Below, piece after piece: positions 24,228-38,063 of a stretch of DNA of 64,000 nt. This stretch comes from Codonopsis lanceolata (Eukaryota; Streptophyta; Magnoliopsida; Asterales; Campanulaceae). The translations under genes were made by a program, and so were the position numbers. Where the stretch lies: NCBI GenBank assembly GCA_013146195.2, contig CM028377.1, positions 168,867,824 to 168,931,823 on the forward strand, written 5' to 3'. The notes beneath the pieces are model-generated. The model had not been told where the DNA came from and made no database searches. It saw only the letters and a list, made by a program, of their open reading frames with translations. The stretch's first letter is position 1. The number at the start of each line of letters is the position of its first letter.

Positions 24228-24975
24228 AATTTGGTCCGGTCCACTTTCAAAAGTTTTCAATCGTTCCAGTCCATTATCTTTGTTTTTTCAAGCAGAAGTC
24301 AGTTTTCGGGATGAAAAGACTACGATACCCTTAAAGAGCCTGGGGCGCTCTACGGATAACTCACTCAAAATGCATCGTGCTGCATCAATTTAATTGTATC
24401 AATTTTTGTACCTCGATGCCTCGATTTAAATCCATAATCCAATTTTTGCACCGTGATACATTAATTTAAATCTCTCATCTAATTTGGCACCACGCTATAT
24501 CATATTTTTTGTATCCTGATACATCAATTTAAATCCTTAATCCAATTTTGCATCGCGTTGCGTCACATTTTGCACCCGCGATATCATAATGAATGCGACC
24601 TTCACGTCATTCACCTTCTTCTTCCTTCTCCGCCGCCGTAAGCCTTTTTCTTCTTCTTCTTCTTCTTCTTCTTCGTCTTCATCCACCTTCTCTGTCTTCA
24701 TCCATGTTGAAAAATCCTCCAACCCAACACAGACTCATAACAATTTCGTACTTAATAAATCAAAAACATAGTTTACCTTTCAGGAACGATCCTCGTTTTG
24801 TTGCACAATAATCATGATTTTCAAACTACAAAGTGTTGGCTGGAGTTGTGGAAGAAGACGATCTGGGAATTTTAGGAACAATAGTTCGAAAATAGACTTT
24901 AGTGGTTGAAAAAAAAGAACGGGGGACTGTAGCGAAAAAATATTTTGGAAAAGGTATCGGCTAACAATTTATCCT
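24228..24975. mobile_element. Palindrome-rich inverted-repeat element, copy B
   Basis: The left end is TTTGGTCCGGTCCACTTTC then AAAAGTTTTCAATCGTTCC. The reverse complement of the right end carries the matching block. The first half has degenerate TGCATCGCGATGCA units (24370-24590), then a CTT repeat (24648-24675). The second half, with ACGATCCTCGTTTTGTTGC and TTTTAGGAACAATAGTTCG, is shared with copy C. This homology over the whole length shows a dispersed family. The glutamate-rich frame opposite the CTT repeat is not a gene. Confidence 0.7.
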
Positions 24976-26182
24976 TGAATTTTTAGCTACCTCATCTGAT
25001 ATGATGAGGACTGAAGTTGAGTTCCAGGGCCCAAGACTAGGCTTGTCCATGGATGGATTCAGATAAGTCAAATTCATATCCGATTTGTTAAGAAAATATC
25101 GAACTTGGAACAGATCGGATTATCTTTCAGATATTTCAAAGCTCGATCCATATCCTAAATTTTCGAACAAGATTCAGATTTTCTTTGCTCTTTATTAAAG
25201 TACTTAATAAAATTTTGAGGCATTTTTGTTTAATCGAAGGTTGAATAAAATTAAATTTTGTGTTTTCAGTTTACACAAACGTGAATAACAATATTAGTAA
25301 GATATTTTAATGCACAAAAAAATTTATATTTAGTAGAAATACTGAGAGATTAATTAATCGATATTATTTATTGATTTATATTATTTAAATTAATCTAGTA
25401 TTAGTTTTGCCTTTCTTAATTGTTATAAATTATTTATTAAGTTTATATATCTTCATGGTTTATACTTTCTAAGTATATTTATATTGTTAGTATTCTAATA
25501 TTTTGTTTTAAATGTTTAGATAGTTAGAATATATTAATGTTTAGTTTTCTTATTATTTATCTCAATTAATTATGTTTTTTATTATATCTTTTATAGTAAG
25601 GATATTTTAGTGATTTTTTCTTTAGGGTTTGTATTGATTATCTTGAAAGTCTAGGTTTGTGTCGTGTCTCAAGTTCCATTCACACGGCTTATCTATTGAT
25701 TACCCTTATATGCTTAGTATTGATTATCTTTTGTAAATATGGTAAGTCAATATAACTTAGATTTAGAGTCCTTATTTAATACACTAACCTACTAATTGTT
25801 TATGGTAACTATGTTTTCTTATTGTACAAGGTTTTTAGGTACTCTTGGTGCATATAAATACAAGAGGACATTCAACATTGAAGTTTATGGAAGTAACAAT
25901 TTAGAAGAGAGAACACAATATAGAGAAGAGAGAAAAGAGATCGAAGAACTGCTGTTGTATTCTGAATGTACTGTTGAATGATCGAAGCCTTCATTCATTC
26001 TGTCATCGGCACAGTCTTCTGTTTACGCATCCTATTGTTTTGTTAAAAGTTTTTGAGTGTATATCAGTCTAGGTAGTCTGGGGTGTTTATGTTATTCAAC
26101 AACATATCTGCTTCCTCTAGAGTTTTTTTCTTTCATAAATTATACTTTGTTAGTCTTTCAAGTTGTATCAAGCTTAAACATA

Positions 26183-26440
26183 CTCCCTCTGTCCCAAAAT
26201 TATTGTCTTGCTTTCCATTTTTGTCCGTCCCAAAATAATTGTCTTGTTTGAAACTTTTATCTTTAGGACAATAATTTTACCACTTTAAGCTTACTTTTTC
26301 ATCTTATTTTAATTATGAGTCACATACACATAGACTTTAAAGTAAACTATACATCAAACTAATATTAATAATCCAATCAAATGTGTTTTCTTAAACCGTG
26401 TGCCAAATCAACCCAGACAATAATTTTGGGACGGAAGGAG
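26183..26440. mobile_element. Stowaway MITE
   Basis: 258 bp, beginning CTCCCTCTGTCCCAAAATTA and ending in the inverted TAATTTTGGGACGGAAGGAG, flanked by TA (26181-26182 and 26441-26442). It is well preserved, so relatively young. No coding content. Confidence 0.92.
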
Positions 26441-26488
26441 TATTTTACTAATGAAATATTTTTAGTCATGAGGCTCGATCAATAAGTT

Positions 26489-29174
26489 TGTCACGCCCCG
26501 ACCCGAATCTCTATACGAAATCCCTACGTTGCGTCATGAGAATAATCTAAAAGATGGACAAGCACTTGCTAAACATAATAGTGCGAGTCAACAGTTGAGC
26601 TAACAAGCTCTAAATAGGAATGTAAAGCCTTAACGGCGATACAGGAAAATAAAAGCCAAGATCTGCGGAAGCATAATATAACTGAAACCCAAACCTTCAA
26701 TTCCATATAACGGAATGCAAGGTTAAGAGGCAAATATCTCTTGGCAAATCTACGACGCGTGTGAGGTAAATTGCGCACGTGCAACAAACCATCGGCAAAC
26801 CTAAGGTCGACGAAGCAACAAGATTCCAACCTGATAAACAACCACTCGACGGCTATAACATGCCGAAGGGAAACATCAACTAAAAGAATACGAGTTTAAA
26901 ACTCGACAACTAAACCAAAGACTCACGACTAAACTTGCCGGATATAACAATAACAACATCTAGAATAACAATACTAGAACCCGCAAGCTAGAATCTTACT
27001 CGGGAAGACATCGGGAATAACTTCTAAATAAATACAACAGCACGACCATACTAGTCGGCTCCAAAATAATGCAACAACATAACACTAATACAATCTACCC
27101 AAGTAAAGTTTATAAAACATTACATCTATGTCTCACAAGATTAATAAATACAATAAATAACTCTAAGCTATTGCCCAGAAGAACACCTGCTATTAATCAC
27201 GAACCAACAGCCGCAACACGTACTAACGAGCTCACTACACATACTAAGGAAAACAAACATGTGGGATGAGTCATAAAGACCCAGTAAGCTACTATACAAC
27301 TACATGACATGGCATAATGCTCAAGCATATATATATGAATCATGGCGTCATAATAGTACACCAATAATAATAAAACATGTACCAAGTCATCAAGGCAAAT
27401 AATCTCATATAAATCACATAACATATTATCTTTCACATAACTGCTCGTAAATAAACATGTATAATAGGATATTTTTATATGTCTGTCTGTGCTGCTGCTG
27501 CTGCAAAACACAAGCTGAATTGCAACTGAACCGAAACTGGTGCTCGGTCCAATAATCAAACCATGACAAATACTTTTCACTAGTCTTCTTTAGTGAACAA
27601 TCTCAACTCATCAGTATTCTTTAATGAGTACTCGTTACCTTTCATCCAACCTAGGATGAAGAAATGGGAGGTCGGTATCAGGCTAGGTGGCGCTAATACA
27701 AGACCATACTACTATTGGCCAAATAGTGAGGAGAAAGGGAACCAATGCGACGACTCATAGCGATTGCTTACCCAAAGATCATGAGTCATTCATTGCCAAC
27801 ACAATAACATGAACACCAGCTGGACTCAATACAAGGATCACAAGTAGGTGTTTACTTGTCTAAGCGAATAGGGATCAAATCCAACAAGAGCAGACTCATC
27901 CAAATCAAGTAGGTCATATGCTCTACTAAAACCCAATTTACAATGCACAGTTTTGCATATACTTAACAAGCTCAACTAACTTACAAGTTTAGTCCAATAA
28001 ATCACGTATTAGGCTACTCATGATCCCCAAGTCACAAACCCGATCAAGAATAGCATATAAGCTTACTAGAAATCATACATGAGGTCTACCATGATCCTCC
28101 ACTTGTAATCAAATCAAAGACTACTAAGTTATCTAATTAACGTTCATAACTTGAAACCTAATACTTGGTCTTTACTATACATTATTGGACTTATAGTCAT
28201 AGCCGAAATCGTCTTATATAATCGACAACCTTAAATTCACTTTCAAAGCTCGTAAAGACTACCACGTAGTCCTAACCTCACAAGTGACTTCTCGTGCACT
28301 CGACCTAATTCGATGAGATGTAAATCCATCCAATAATTGTTTCTTAATAATACTCAAGGCCATTGAATGGTCCCTATTGTTCCGTGCTCTATCGAGCACG
28401 CTCTAAACGAATTCCCCAGAGTCACTATCTGATTAATCAAATCATGGACTTCAAGTAGTTCAACATTACAGCTTTCTATATAAGTAACGCGTTACATAAC
28501 CATCATCATTAGAGTCTCTAAAACATTGGTGTCACAATCAGACACAATTCAGGATGCTCGGGTCCTCACAACCACAATCAATCGAATCCCGAATATCGTA
28601 GGATTTCAATCCAAGTTGATTAATATATTATTGAACTTAAAAAGACTCTGATGAGTGTTAAATCACTAATTCATAATTTCAAAGTCTCAATACTTTCGAC
28701 ATTATCATGTAAGTCAAAGCTATATTAACCCACAATTCATCCGGACTTGATTTCCAAGGCCTAAATACAATAAAACCCTTCAAGAACACAAACTCATTTT
28801 ATACAATACATAATTCACAAATCTATCTCATAATATACATGTTTAGACCTCAATATTCATAGTAATCAACCGACTCATGATATGTAGCAATTTTATATGT
28901 CTAGGATACAACAAGGATAGGCATGCAAAACATATCAAGTGCTCATTGACTACACATAGCAAGTATTTTGTTTTCCTTAGGGTCAATGAACCAAAAATCA
29001 AGAAGAAGAGTAAGTAGTAACTCACAAACTCGGAAGAAAAACAAAGGGAATGAAAATGTAATCGATGGAAGACGTTCTACTCGTCGAGGGCTTCAAGATT
29101 CCAAAGTCGAAACGAAGATCGGATGGTTGGATCTTCAAGGATTGAAGGAAGAAGAACTAGGGTTCCAAAGTCTC

Positions 29175-29214
<40 letters not shown>

Positions 29215-30293
29215 AACTTAGGTATTGTTGGAGCAAGAATGAGAGAAATGGCTACCTTTGGTGAATAAAAGGAAGTCACCAAGAAGGGGGGCATATTGGA
29301 TAAAGCCTTGGTCTAATTAGTGAAGGTTTGGGAGTAATTAACAACTAGCCCAACTCAAACATCATCAATTAATCTAACACAACATGTTAGGGCTTAATTA
29401 GAACTAAGTAGGGAGGGTTTAGAGTGGGTTTAATAAGGGTAGGATGGGCAAAACTCCAAAATTCAGAAAATAGCACGAAGCTGTAAACGGGACTAGAAGG
29501 TCGCCTAGTCCCCTCCTTAGGTGAGTGCCTACTTATCTTGCCAGCCAAGCCAACTTTTTGCAAGCTAGGCGATCGCTTGGTCCAAAAGCTAGACGAGCGC
29601 CTTATCTGGGAGAAGGAAAATGGCTTGAAATAAAGCCCAAAGGGTCCCCAACTCAGCCCCAAACAACCTAAGATGAATCCTCATTCAAAACACATCTGAA
29701 ACACGTGCAAACGACACCAGAAACAACACGGAATGAATCCAGAACAAAGCACAACAACTAACAATCGATGTAACGAATGAAACAACGATTCAACGGGCAA
29801 GAACATGAAATCCTAAACATGTCAAGGAACTCAAGAATAGGCTAGAACGCTTCTACGAAGTCGAACAAAAATTAAGACTATCTAAACTCCAAAAGACAAG
29901 TTGTTAACACAACTCGAACCCGAACGATCAAACGAAGACGAATGCTATGCTACGATCGTCCTAAACACGTAACCAACTCAAGAACATTTCTAACATGAAG
30001 TAGATCATGTCTAGACAAGTGAATAACAACCAAGCGGAGACCTAGGGTTCAACCAAGGTCACAAATACAACCTAAGCCAGTCAATTCTCAACCGAGTCAA
30101 GTTACGAACAACGTTGAGTCACTACTTGTAACTCCAACTAGTCAACGACTAAGAAACATATAATAACAAGGTTTTGGTCTTAGTGTGGTTATACATCCAC
30201 ATCCAAACTCTCTCACAACCATTCACGCAAGATAAAAGGTAGAAATGCGGGCATTGCAAGCAAGTCAAATACACGAGGGATCAGGGTTTTACA
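26489..30293 (-). mobile_element. 3.8-kb gypsy-type solo LTR
   Basis: On the minus strand it begins TGTAAAACCCTGATCCC and ends GGGTCGGGGCGTGACA. It is flanked by the perfect 5-bp duplication AAGTT at 26484-26488 and 30294-30298. No PBS, PPT or coding domain is found, so it is a solo LTR left after recombination between LTRs. The ends match Tekay/Del-type chromovirus LTRs, whose LTRs can reach several kb. Parts are related to 33641-39357 in the opposite orientation, for example TACTGGGTCTTTATGACTCA against ACTGGGTTATTATGACTCA. Confidence 0.85.
29178..29212. repeat. (CT)n microsatellite
   Basis: 35-bp CT run in the leader part of the solo LTR. On the LTR's own strand it is a GA run, matching the GA run at 34395-34418 of the second long LTR. 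Confidence 0.95.
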
Positions 30294-30770
30294 AAGTTGA
30301 TTTACTTATTGATCAAAAGTATATATCTCATGTTCAAAGTTTCTCTTAACTTCTTTCGTTCTGTTTCTTTCTGTTGCTTTCACTTCAATTGTCTCTTCAA
30401 TGAACTCTTCATTAAGCAGTTCATTGACAGTTTTTCTTTAAAACGATTTTTAAACTTTTTGTTCAGTTTTTTATTGTTTTGTTCTTTCTGTTTTTAATTA
30501 CAATATGTAATTAATCTTTATAATTCTAGCTACAATCAATGTTTCAAATACTAATGATTATTAACAACATAAATATGCAAAATATTAAAAAGAAATCGGA
30601 TTAGATTGGGTTGTTAACGAATCGAAACATTTTAATCTAAATATGATTTTTTTAAGCTTTCGGATTATCAGATTCAGATAAAAAATCGGGTATTAAGATT
30701 AAAAAATAAATTTATATCTTAAAAATAACATCAGATTCGGATCAAAATCTGATCCATTGACCAACTTACC

Positions 30771-31130
30771 TAAGACAATTTATATCGTGAGAAGATTGTC
30801 ATTAAAACAGTCAAGCTCAAAACCCGCTCGTTCTAATTGCAAGTTAAAGCTTAAAATGATATAAGTCGCGTTTGAACAATAATTTGATGGTAGAAACCTA
30901 AAAAAGATCGTCTTGCAGGTATTTTCTGTAAGACAAATATCCCTTATCGACCTCACTCTTTATTTGTTTGCGGGTTGAGCTGTGCGAAAGTGAGGCTTCG
31001 TCTTATGAATTAGGATCCGAAAGACTGTAAGATGGTCTCACTAGGCCATAAATTCCCATAGTCTCATTGTTGTAATTTAAGATAACAATAAAAATAATTA
31101 TTGCTTAATTTTTAAAAGTAGATTCTTTAA
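30771..31130. other. Short foldback MITE-like sequence, no gene
   Basis: 30906-31045 contains AGATCGTCTTGCAGGTATT and later GACTGTAAGATGGTCTCAC. These form the GACxGTCTTACA inverted motif often seen at plant MITE ends. The duplication cannot be confirmed. Confidence 0.35.
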
Positions 31131-33436
31131 ATAAAGGCTTAAATCACAATTTGGTCACCCTACTTTGACAAGTTATTCGTTAAACTCACTCTACTAATTT
31201 TTTTCTCAATTTGGTGACTATACGTGGCCTTACATCTCACGTTCATCACTCTTTCAAAATATTTGGATGAAAAACTTAATTTTTTTAGAAAAACCCAAAC
31301 ATACCCTTACTCAAACCATCAAAATTTGGGGGCTCCCTAGTAATATTTATAAATAAAAAGGTACTTTGAACCAATTTAAAATATCAAATATATAGAAAAT
31401 AAAAAATAAACTCAGTCTAGAATTCAGATTTTCAAACAATAGGGCAGATGAAAATACTCTTCCGATCTTCGACCCCCTACCTCTTCACCGCCACATGGAG
31501 ATCTGTCGTCTGTGACTTTCACACTTCCAACGCCGCACCCACAGACAACGATAAGGAATCTTGGGACACAATAGTACCAAAATATGTAGTGATTTGTTGT
31601 GCTTGATAAAGTTCTGATTTGGTGAGGCATCTCCATGTCCTGTAACTTATATATCCTAATGCATGTCCAATCACATGGAAAAATTGAGTAGAAGAAGTAT
31701 ATGAATTTCAGAGTGGTAAAGTTACAAATTTACATAGGAAATTAGAACTGGGTATTTAAATGAGTGCAAAATTAAATATATATATATATATATATACATA
31801 TACACACATGCGCGCACACACACACACATGCACACACAATTGGGAAAGAGAAATTAAATTTCGTTTCTATTCGATTCATTTGAAAATCCCAGATCTGACT
31901 AAAAATCACTAGGTTTGTTGTCGAATTTAAAGGCAACCAACAATAATCTTGCCTAATACAATTAAAATTGAGAATTCTAATGGTGAGGACGAAAGAGAGA
32001 GAGAGAGAGCCGAGAGGATGCCTATGAGGGAAGAGAGAGAGAGAGAGAGAGAAAGAGAGAGGCGTGTGAGCAGCGGTTGAAGAGAAATGGCGAGAGTGGG
32101 CGACGACTACACGGTGTTACAATCCTCTTTGCTATCTACGAATTAAAGCGTTACTAGTCTTCGATCTTCATGATGGAGACGGAGGCTGGTTTTTCTTGGA
32201 GAGTTTGGTTCCCTTCAGTGGGTTGCTGTGATAACAAATATTATATACTTTTTTGTTCTTAAATACTTTATCCGTTCCAAGCAAAGAGTCCACTATACTA
32301 TTTTTGGATGTTACATCTCTTTCTCTCTCTTCAACTCTCTTCCTCTCTCTCCCTCTCCTCCCTTCCTTTTTCCCTCTCACTCCTCCCTCCTCTCTTTGCC
32401 GGACTGGGGAGACGAAATTGAAACCATGGAGATGAAGATGACCCGAAGAAGATGAAGGAGGCCGCCTGGAGCAGGAGGGGCAACAGCTATAGTGGGTGAT
32501 GTGGCTGGAGGCCGGCATCTAGGGTGGAGATGAGGAGGTAGTGTGGCTGGTTTCAGAATGAGAGAGAAAAGATGATGGGTTAGTCTTTTTTTTTTGGCTG
32601 GAGATGGGCTGGAGCGAGCTCAATGGTGATGTTTGCCAAAAATGGAGATTCGCTAGAGAATGCAGAAAGGGGGGGATGCTTTAGAACAACTCAATTGAAG
32701 ATTATTGGAGTAGGCTAAGACCGGCTGGAGGAGATGATATCGAAGTTAAAGAGGCCAACGATGGAAGAAGGGGCACAGCCGAATTTGAGAGATAGGGTCG
32801 AGGGATAAATCGACCGATCTAGTCTAGCGTGAGAGATGAGAGGGAGAACGGTGAGGAGGTAGTGGGGTGGTGGCGGCTGGGTAGGAACTCGAAAGAAGAA
32901 AAAGGGGTAGGGGGAATGCACAGGAAGGGAAGGAGGGGGGTATGCTTATAAGAAGGATGGGTAAAATAGGAAGTGATTATTTTGAAGGGTACACTCATAG
33001 GAAGGGTGGATCTGAATAGCGCCACTCAATTTTTTATTGGAAAAATGAGATAGGGCCCCAATTTTTCAAAAAAAAAAACATCATTTTTGAACCCCTACTA
33101 TTAAGTTATCGTTAGAAAGATTGTGCAAGCAGTTACATCATTGCTCCGTTAATAAAATTGAATCGAGGATTAACGACAAATACTACATCACACTAAAATT
33201 TAAAATTGTTTGTTCATATTTTGGATATTAGGAGTTGGTTCGTCAAATTGGTTACCCACAATTTGTACAATAGTCAAATATATAATTAACCCCATTTGAA
33301 GTAATGATCATAAAAATAAAAATAAAAGTTTATTATGCCTTTTAATAATGTTCTTCTGAGTTGTATGAGCTAGTTCAAATTAGCTGAAATCCAATTTATA
33401 TTTCAGGTTGAGTTAGAGTGAAAAAGAAAAAAAAGG
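31131..33436. other. Gene-free stretch with simple repeats and purine-rich sequence
   Basis: No protein-coding gene is supported. Contents: TTAAATCACAATTTGGTCAC at 31139, a type of text found at ends of plant MULE-derived elements; a TA/CA compound microsatellite (31775-31840); interrupted GA repeats (31991-32062); CT-rich tracts (32310-32400); and strongly purine-biased sequence to about 33000. Open frames here follow the purine/pyrimidine bias on each strand and show no conserved motif. Confidence 0.55.
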
Positions 33437-34394
33437 TAAATTCGGGCTAGTCCCTTCTCAAAATTTTCCAACCGCTCCAGCTCACCATTTTCTCTTTTAA
33501 TCGGAAAAAGATACTTTTGGAGGAGAAAAAACAATGATACCTTTAATGAACATGTGTGCGCAAAGTATCAATCCATACGTTGATTTTGCATCGCGATGCA
33601 CAAATCGAATTCAATTTATTTGTCGCGTTGCATCAATTTATGTAACGCCCCGGAACTTTACATGATCTTCTAGCCGACATGGTAGACTTAATATGGGAGA
33701 CTTCATATTTTTGGGTAGGCTAAGATAGGGCCGATACCCTTAGGATGTTCGATTTACGCTCGTTAGCGTGTTAAAGTTACTATTGCGCGACTTAGCATTG
33801 TTGGATACTCGACTTGATTGAGAGTTGTGGATTAGTTGGTGAGCAACCTTGATAGGCTACACCTTGATTTGTTAGACATGTTAAACATGTCTTAGATCGA
33901 TGTTCAATAACTCGGTTCATAGATTGACCTTGCTCGGTTTGTACTCGACGCTTGTCGTCGTTGTTCGGGTTCGTATGTGTTGTGCCGACGATCGTTTAAG
34001 TCCTTTTCGGCTTTGTTTTGATCGTGGGATCATTCCCGATTGTTGTGGGAACCTTTAGGGGTCTTTTAGGACTTCTTTGAAGAGTTTTTGATTATGGAGA
34101 CCTTGCAGCCACATGGGTTTGAGGGCTTGCGACCACAAGGGTGGCAGTTTGTTCAACAAGGAGAAGGATGGAAAGGATGCGGCTGCATGCCTCGAGGGCC
34201 ATGCGACAGCATGGTCCCGTTTTCCAGCAATTGTGCAGATTTTGGTTTTGGCGAGAAAGGTCTATCCTACCCCCAAATAACCCCCCTCCTTCACCCTTGG
34301 CCACCAAATTGAGGGCATTTTGGTCCCCTTTACAACCCTTAAAGATCTATAAACCCTTCTCCCTCCCCCATTTGGTGCATCCAACATTAGAGGA

Positions 34395-34418
34395 TAGAGA
34401 GAGAGAGAGAGAGAGAGA
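34395..34418. repeat. (GA)n microsatellite
   Basis: Short GA run in the presumed leader of the long solo LTR. Confidence 0.9.
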
Positions 34419-37400
34419 TGTGAGCTTCCATGGAAGTTTTCTGGTGATTCCCAGAGTTCCGGCCAACCGATCGTCGAGCTGAGTCCGCCATTTCAAAGCC
34501 CTCGACGAATAGATTCTTTCCCTCCGATTTGTTTTCGTTTTTCTTGTTATTTGAGACTCGATTGAGGCACATTACTAAACCCCTTTTTTCTCTCTCTCTA
34601 GCCCATTTTGATGCTAGGATGTTAGATATGTATTCCTCTTAATTTAATGTGTTGATACATGTCTAGATAACATGTTTATGATTAGTTTTTATTAGTGAAC
34701 ATGTGTGGATGAATTTGTTTGAGTTTGTTGGGTTTATTGAAGTAATTGGGTATGAAATTGTTAATTATTGGGTTTAAAAACCCGGATGAATTTAGAATCC
34801 TGAAATTATACTTTGCCCTAGAATTTGGAAATTTGTATTTTGACTCAACGGAGTCCATTATGTATTTAAGAAACTATTTTGAGCCCTAGGTTAAATTCCT
34901 ACGACTTTTCGTGTTCGTCAGGTCTCACGTTCAATATCCCAGATAGTTGATTGGGTGAGACCAAATGAGTGTTTGTGTTGTTTGTTGGTTTAGGAGTCCA
35001 ATTGAAGTCATTGGATGACGTTAACATGAATTTATCGTAAGTCGTCGAGTTTTATAATGTTTGGGTAATTGATCGATATGACGACTCGTTTGAGTCTTTA
35101 GTCGAGTGCGATAGTGCACTGACTTAAGTGAGGGGAATGATGACCTTGGGTGTTGAAGAAGGCTTGGGAGCGTAGTTGAATGATCGTCCCATTGTATGTA
35201 TTGAGAATGTGACTTGCTAGAGTCTTTATTAAAACATGATAGTGCATGGTTGTGTTTGAGGGTCGAGTTGCGATCCTTAGATGTTTATGAGAGATTTTGG
35301 GAATGTGGTTAGATAACCGTTCTGTTGGGAATGTCGGGAGTGTACCTCTTGGACACTCGGTGATTAAAGACTAAATATTAATCTCAAACTATAAGTTAGT
35401 GCCTTTAATGAAATAGGCTTAAGATTGGTTGGGTTTTAACAGTCGGACATTGGACACCGCCTCATTCATAGTAAGAAGGTATATTGAGACTTATGTTGGG
35501 AACGACCCGAGTATGAAATATTAAGTTTAGACTCAAAGGAGTCGATTAAGGATTTGTTTAACATATGGGTAAGAAGTGTTTGAATCCTACGGAATTTGAG
35601 ACGGTTGGTCTCGGTTGGGTTGACCCGTAAGGTCATGTTGTGTGTGTCAAATGAAACCTAGACTAGATAAGTCTTCGAGAATGAATGTGTTTTGAGAAGC
35701 TTAACTAATCTAGTAAGCCATTTAGTTGAACTATGGGAGTTCGGGTTTACGTTGACTTAGAATAAGCAAATCATGAGATTAATATGTGGGCGTACACATC
35801 AAGGCACGGATTATTGGAAGACTACTTTAGAGTATTTATGAATGATATGAAGGAGAATCGACGGATGGAGAACCATTCCAGTCGAGATGTTAATAAGTGT
35901 ACTAAATGGGCACTTGTGAAAGTAGACTAATGATAGTCATGTCACGCTTCAAGCGTGGGTTTGAGTGTATAGATGTATACGCTATGAGAGAAAGGGCTAA
36001 TAGAATTCCGACATGAAATGAAGGGTGATACTAGGTGTATAGTCTTATTTTGGGATTTATCGTGAGGCTACTTAGTAGTCTTGACGGGTTGCATTGAGGG
36101 TCTTTGATGACCCTAATGAGTAATTGTTTTACAATAAATATATAGTTTGGAATGTGGTGTGGGGTCAAGTGTAAATATGGCCTCTGAGGATTTTACTTTA
36201 GGGATTCATGAGGACTCATCGATTAAGTGTTGTTAGACTCTTGGTAGTCTTGGTTAATGGTTTGAGATTAAGTAATTACGACCTTAGTATGTATAGGTTT
36301 GAGGATTATTGTACACCTCGATGAATAATGATTGTTTTTAGACTAAATAACTAGTCTCGATATATGGATAGAGGTAAGAACTAATTAACCACCTCAGTAT
36401 ATGTGAGTATTTATTCATAACAAAGATATGCATGATTGTGATATGGTAATAGTGTGAAATTGGCTTGGATTGATTGGGAACTCGATCCGGAATTGTGAAG
36501 TTTATGTTTGGGAACCTTTAAGAACTCAACATGTATATGGTTGTTATACTAAATAACTAGTCTTATTATGTGTATTATACTTGCAAAATACATGCATGTA
36601 TGTGATGTTAATTACCTTCCTGGATGTGTAAAGTAAATTATTTAAGTAGGAGTACTAGCCTGCTTGGTTTGGATAGGGTGATCGGATATGCGAACCTTGT
36701 TGAGTTTTGGTTTTGATAAGGTAACCAGATGTAGAGACCTTATCGGGTTTGTAGTGTGGTTAGTCAATGATAGGATGACACATCGTATTTACGAGTTATG
36801 AGACTCGTGATTGCTGTTGGTCGTCGTATCGAAGACTAAGGGTCCCACACGCCTCCATTGCGGCCACGGTGGGGAAGTAGCTGTCTATTGTTTATAGCAG
36901 GAAAGTATGACCTTGGAAACTATGGTACTTAAGATATGTCTCAAGGCCAAGATACCAGAGAATTGGTGTTGGGAGCACATGTGATTGTGCACGTGATTTG
37001 CAGGAGCAGCGCAACGGAAGTGTGTCTTGATCAATGGGTTGGTTAAAATTTGAGAAGTAAACTCTAATTTATATTGTGGTTTATATGCTTATGATTATCA
37101 TATTGTTGTATGATTGATTTGAGAAAAGAAAGGAATAGTTATATTATGGTTTTAAGCATTACATGAATATCATTGTATTGCATGAAGGTTTTGGAAACAA
37201 GAATGGAAAAAGGGGTATTTTATGAAGTATCAAAAATATTGAAATACATGTTCATGAATTGTTAAAGTTTAACATGATGTCATGATTATTTAATAACTGA
37301 CATAATACCATGTTATTTGTAGTAGCATACTGGGTTATTATGACTCACTCCATACTTTTTTTTAGTTTGGAGTTGCTCGTTAGCCGTTTAGAGGCCGAGT

Positions 37401-37738
37401 TGATCGTGATTGTAGCAGTGTACAGCTGATCGAGTTGAGATCGTGTGTTCGTGCTAGTAGTAGCCCACTTCTTCGAGTAGTAGCTCGTGGAGTCCCATTT
37501 CTTTATAGCATCGTTATTTCATATTATGAACGTTGTTATTCTTGTGAGGTCGACTTTATGTAAAGTTATATAGACTTTACGGTCGGGTAGAACATTTGGG
37601 TATTTTGTTAGTTGTATTTTGTAGCCGACATGTATCGTCGAGTTTGTGTATTTTAGTTTATAGTATTCATTATGTTGTCTCCCGGGTATGCAGTAGCCAC
37701 GGGGCTTTAGGTTTAGTTGTTGTTGTTGTTGTCTCCAA

Positions 37739-37761
37739 TATATATATATATATATATATAT
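37739..37761. repeat. (TA)n microsatellite
   Basis: Pure TA run inside the long solo LTR. Confidence 0.9.
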
Positions 37762-38063
37762 TAGGTTGGGTTCTTGTTGTTTCGCCGGCGTTGTGTTGCC
37801 GATGGTTTGTAGCCCGTTCGCATTGTTGCATCACGTCATTCGAATTTTTGGGCCGAGAGATTTACCATCTCTTTGATCGTGTTTAGCTTTGAGCTTGATA
37901 GCTCAGGTGTGTTATTATTATTTTGCTTCTGCAGTTCTCGAAATTGTTGTTGTTGACCCTCATAGGTTCTAGATTTGGTTGAGTCATCTTCTGATTCTAT
38001 TGTACAGTGGCTAATAGGTCTGCGTACCGATTAGTGTGGCAACTGTCTTAGAATCAAGGTTGT

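Larger units (their letters stand above)
25038..30770. mobile_element. Degenerate inverted-repeat element hosting nested insertions
   Basis: The left end (TAGGCTTGTCCATGGATGG then ATTCAGAT) and the reverse complement of the right end (TAGGTAAGTTGGTCAATGG then ATCAGAT) form an imperfect inverted repeat, with ATCCGAAT-like motifs on both sides. Such GGTC(A)ATGGATCxGAT ends occur on plant non-autonomous DNA transposons. A Stowaway MITE and a 3.8-kb solo LTR sit inside. Without them the element is about 1.7 kb and has no coding capacity; one internal part (25640-26040) has a TATA-like CATATAAATACAAG at 25850 and looks promoter-like. Confidence 0.4.

Noticed and set aside
24537..24722. Glutamate-rich 61-codon minus-strand frame and serine-rich plus-strand frames
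   Set aside because: They are translations of a CTT/GAA repeat inside palindrome element B.
27197..27580. 127-codon minus-strand frame, Cys/Leu-rich
   Set aside because: Also inside the solo LTR; LTRs of this type do not code and the frame has no motif.
29387..29662. 91-codon minus-strand frame
   Set aside because: It lies wholly in the solo LTR and has no known motif.
32168..32518. 116-codon minus-strand frame rich in Arg, Glu and Lys
   Set aside because: It follows a purine-rich tract; composition explains it fully.
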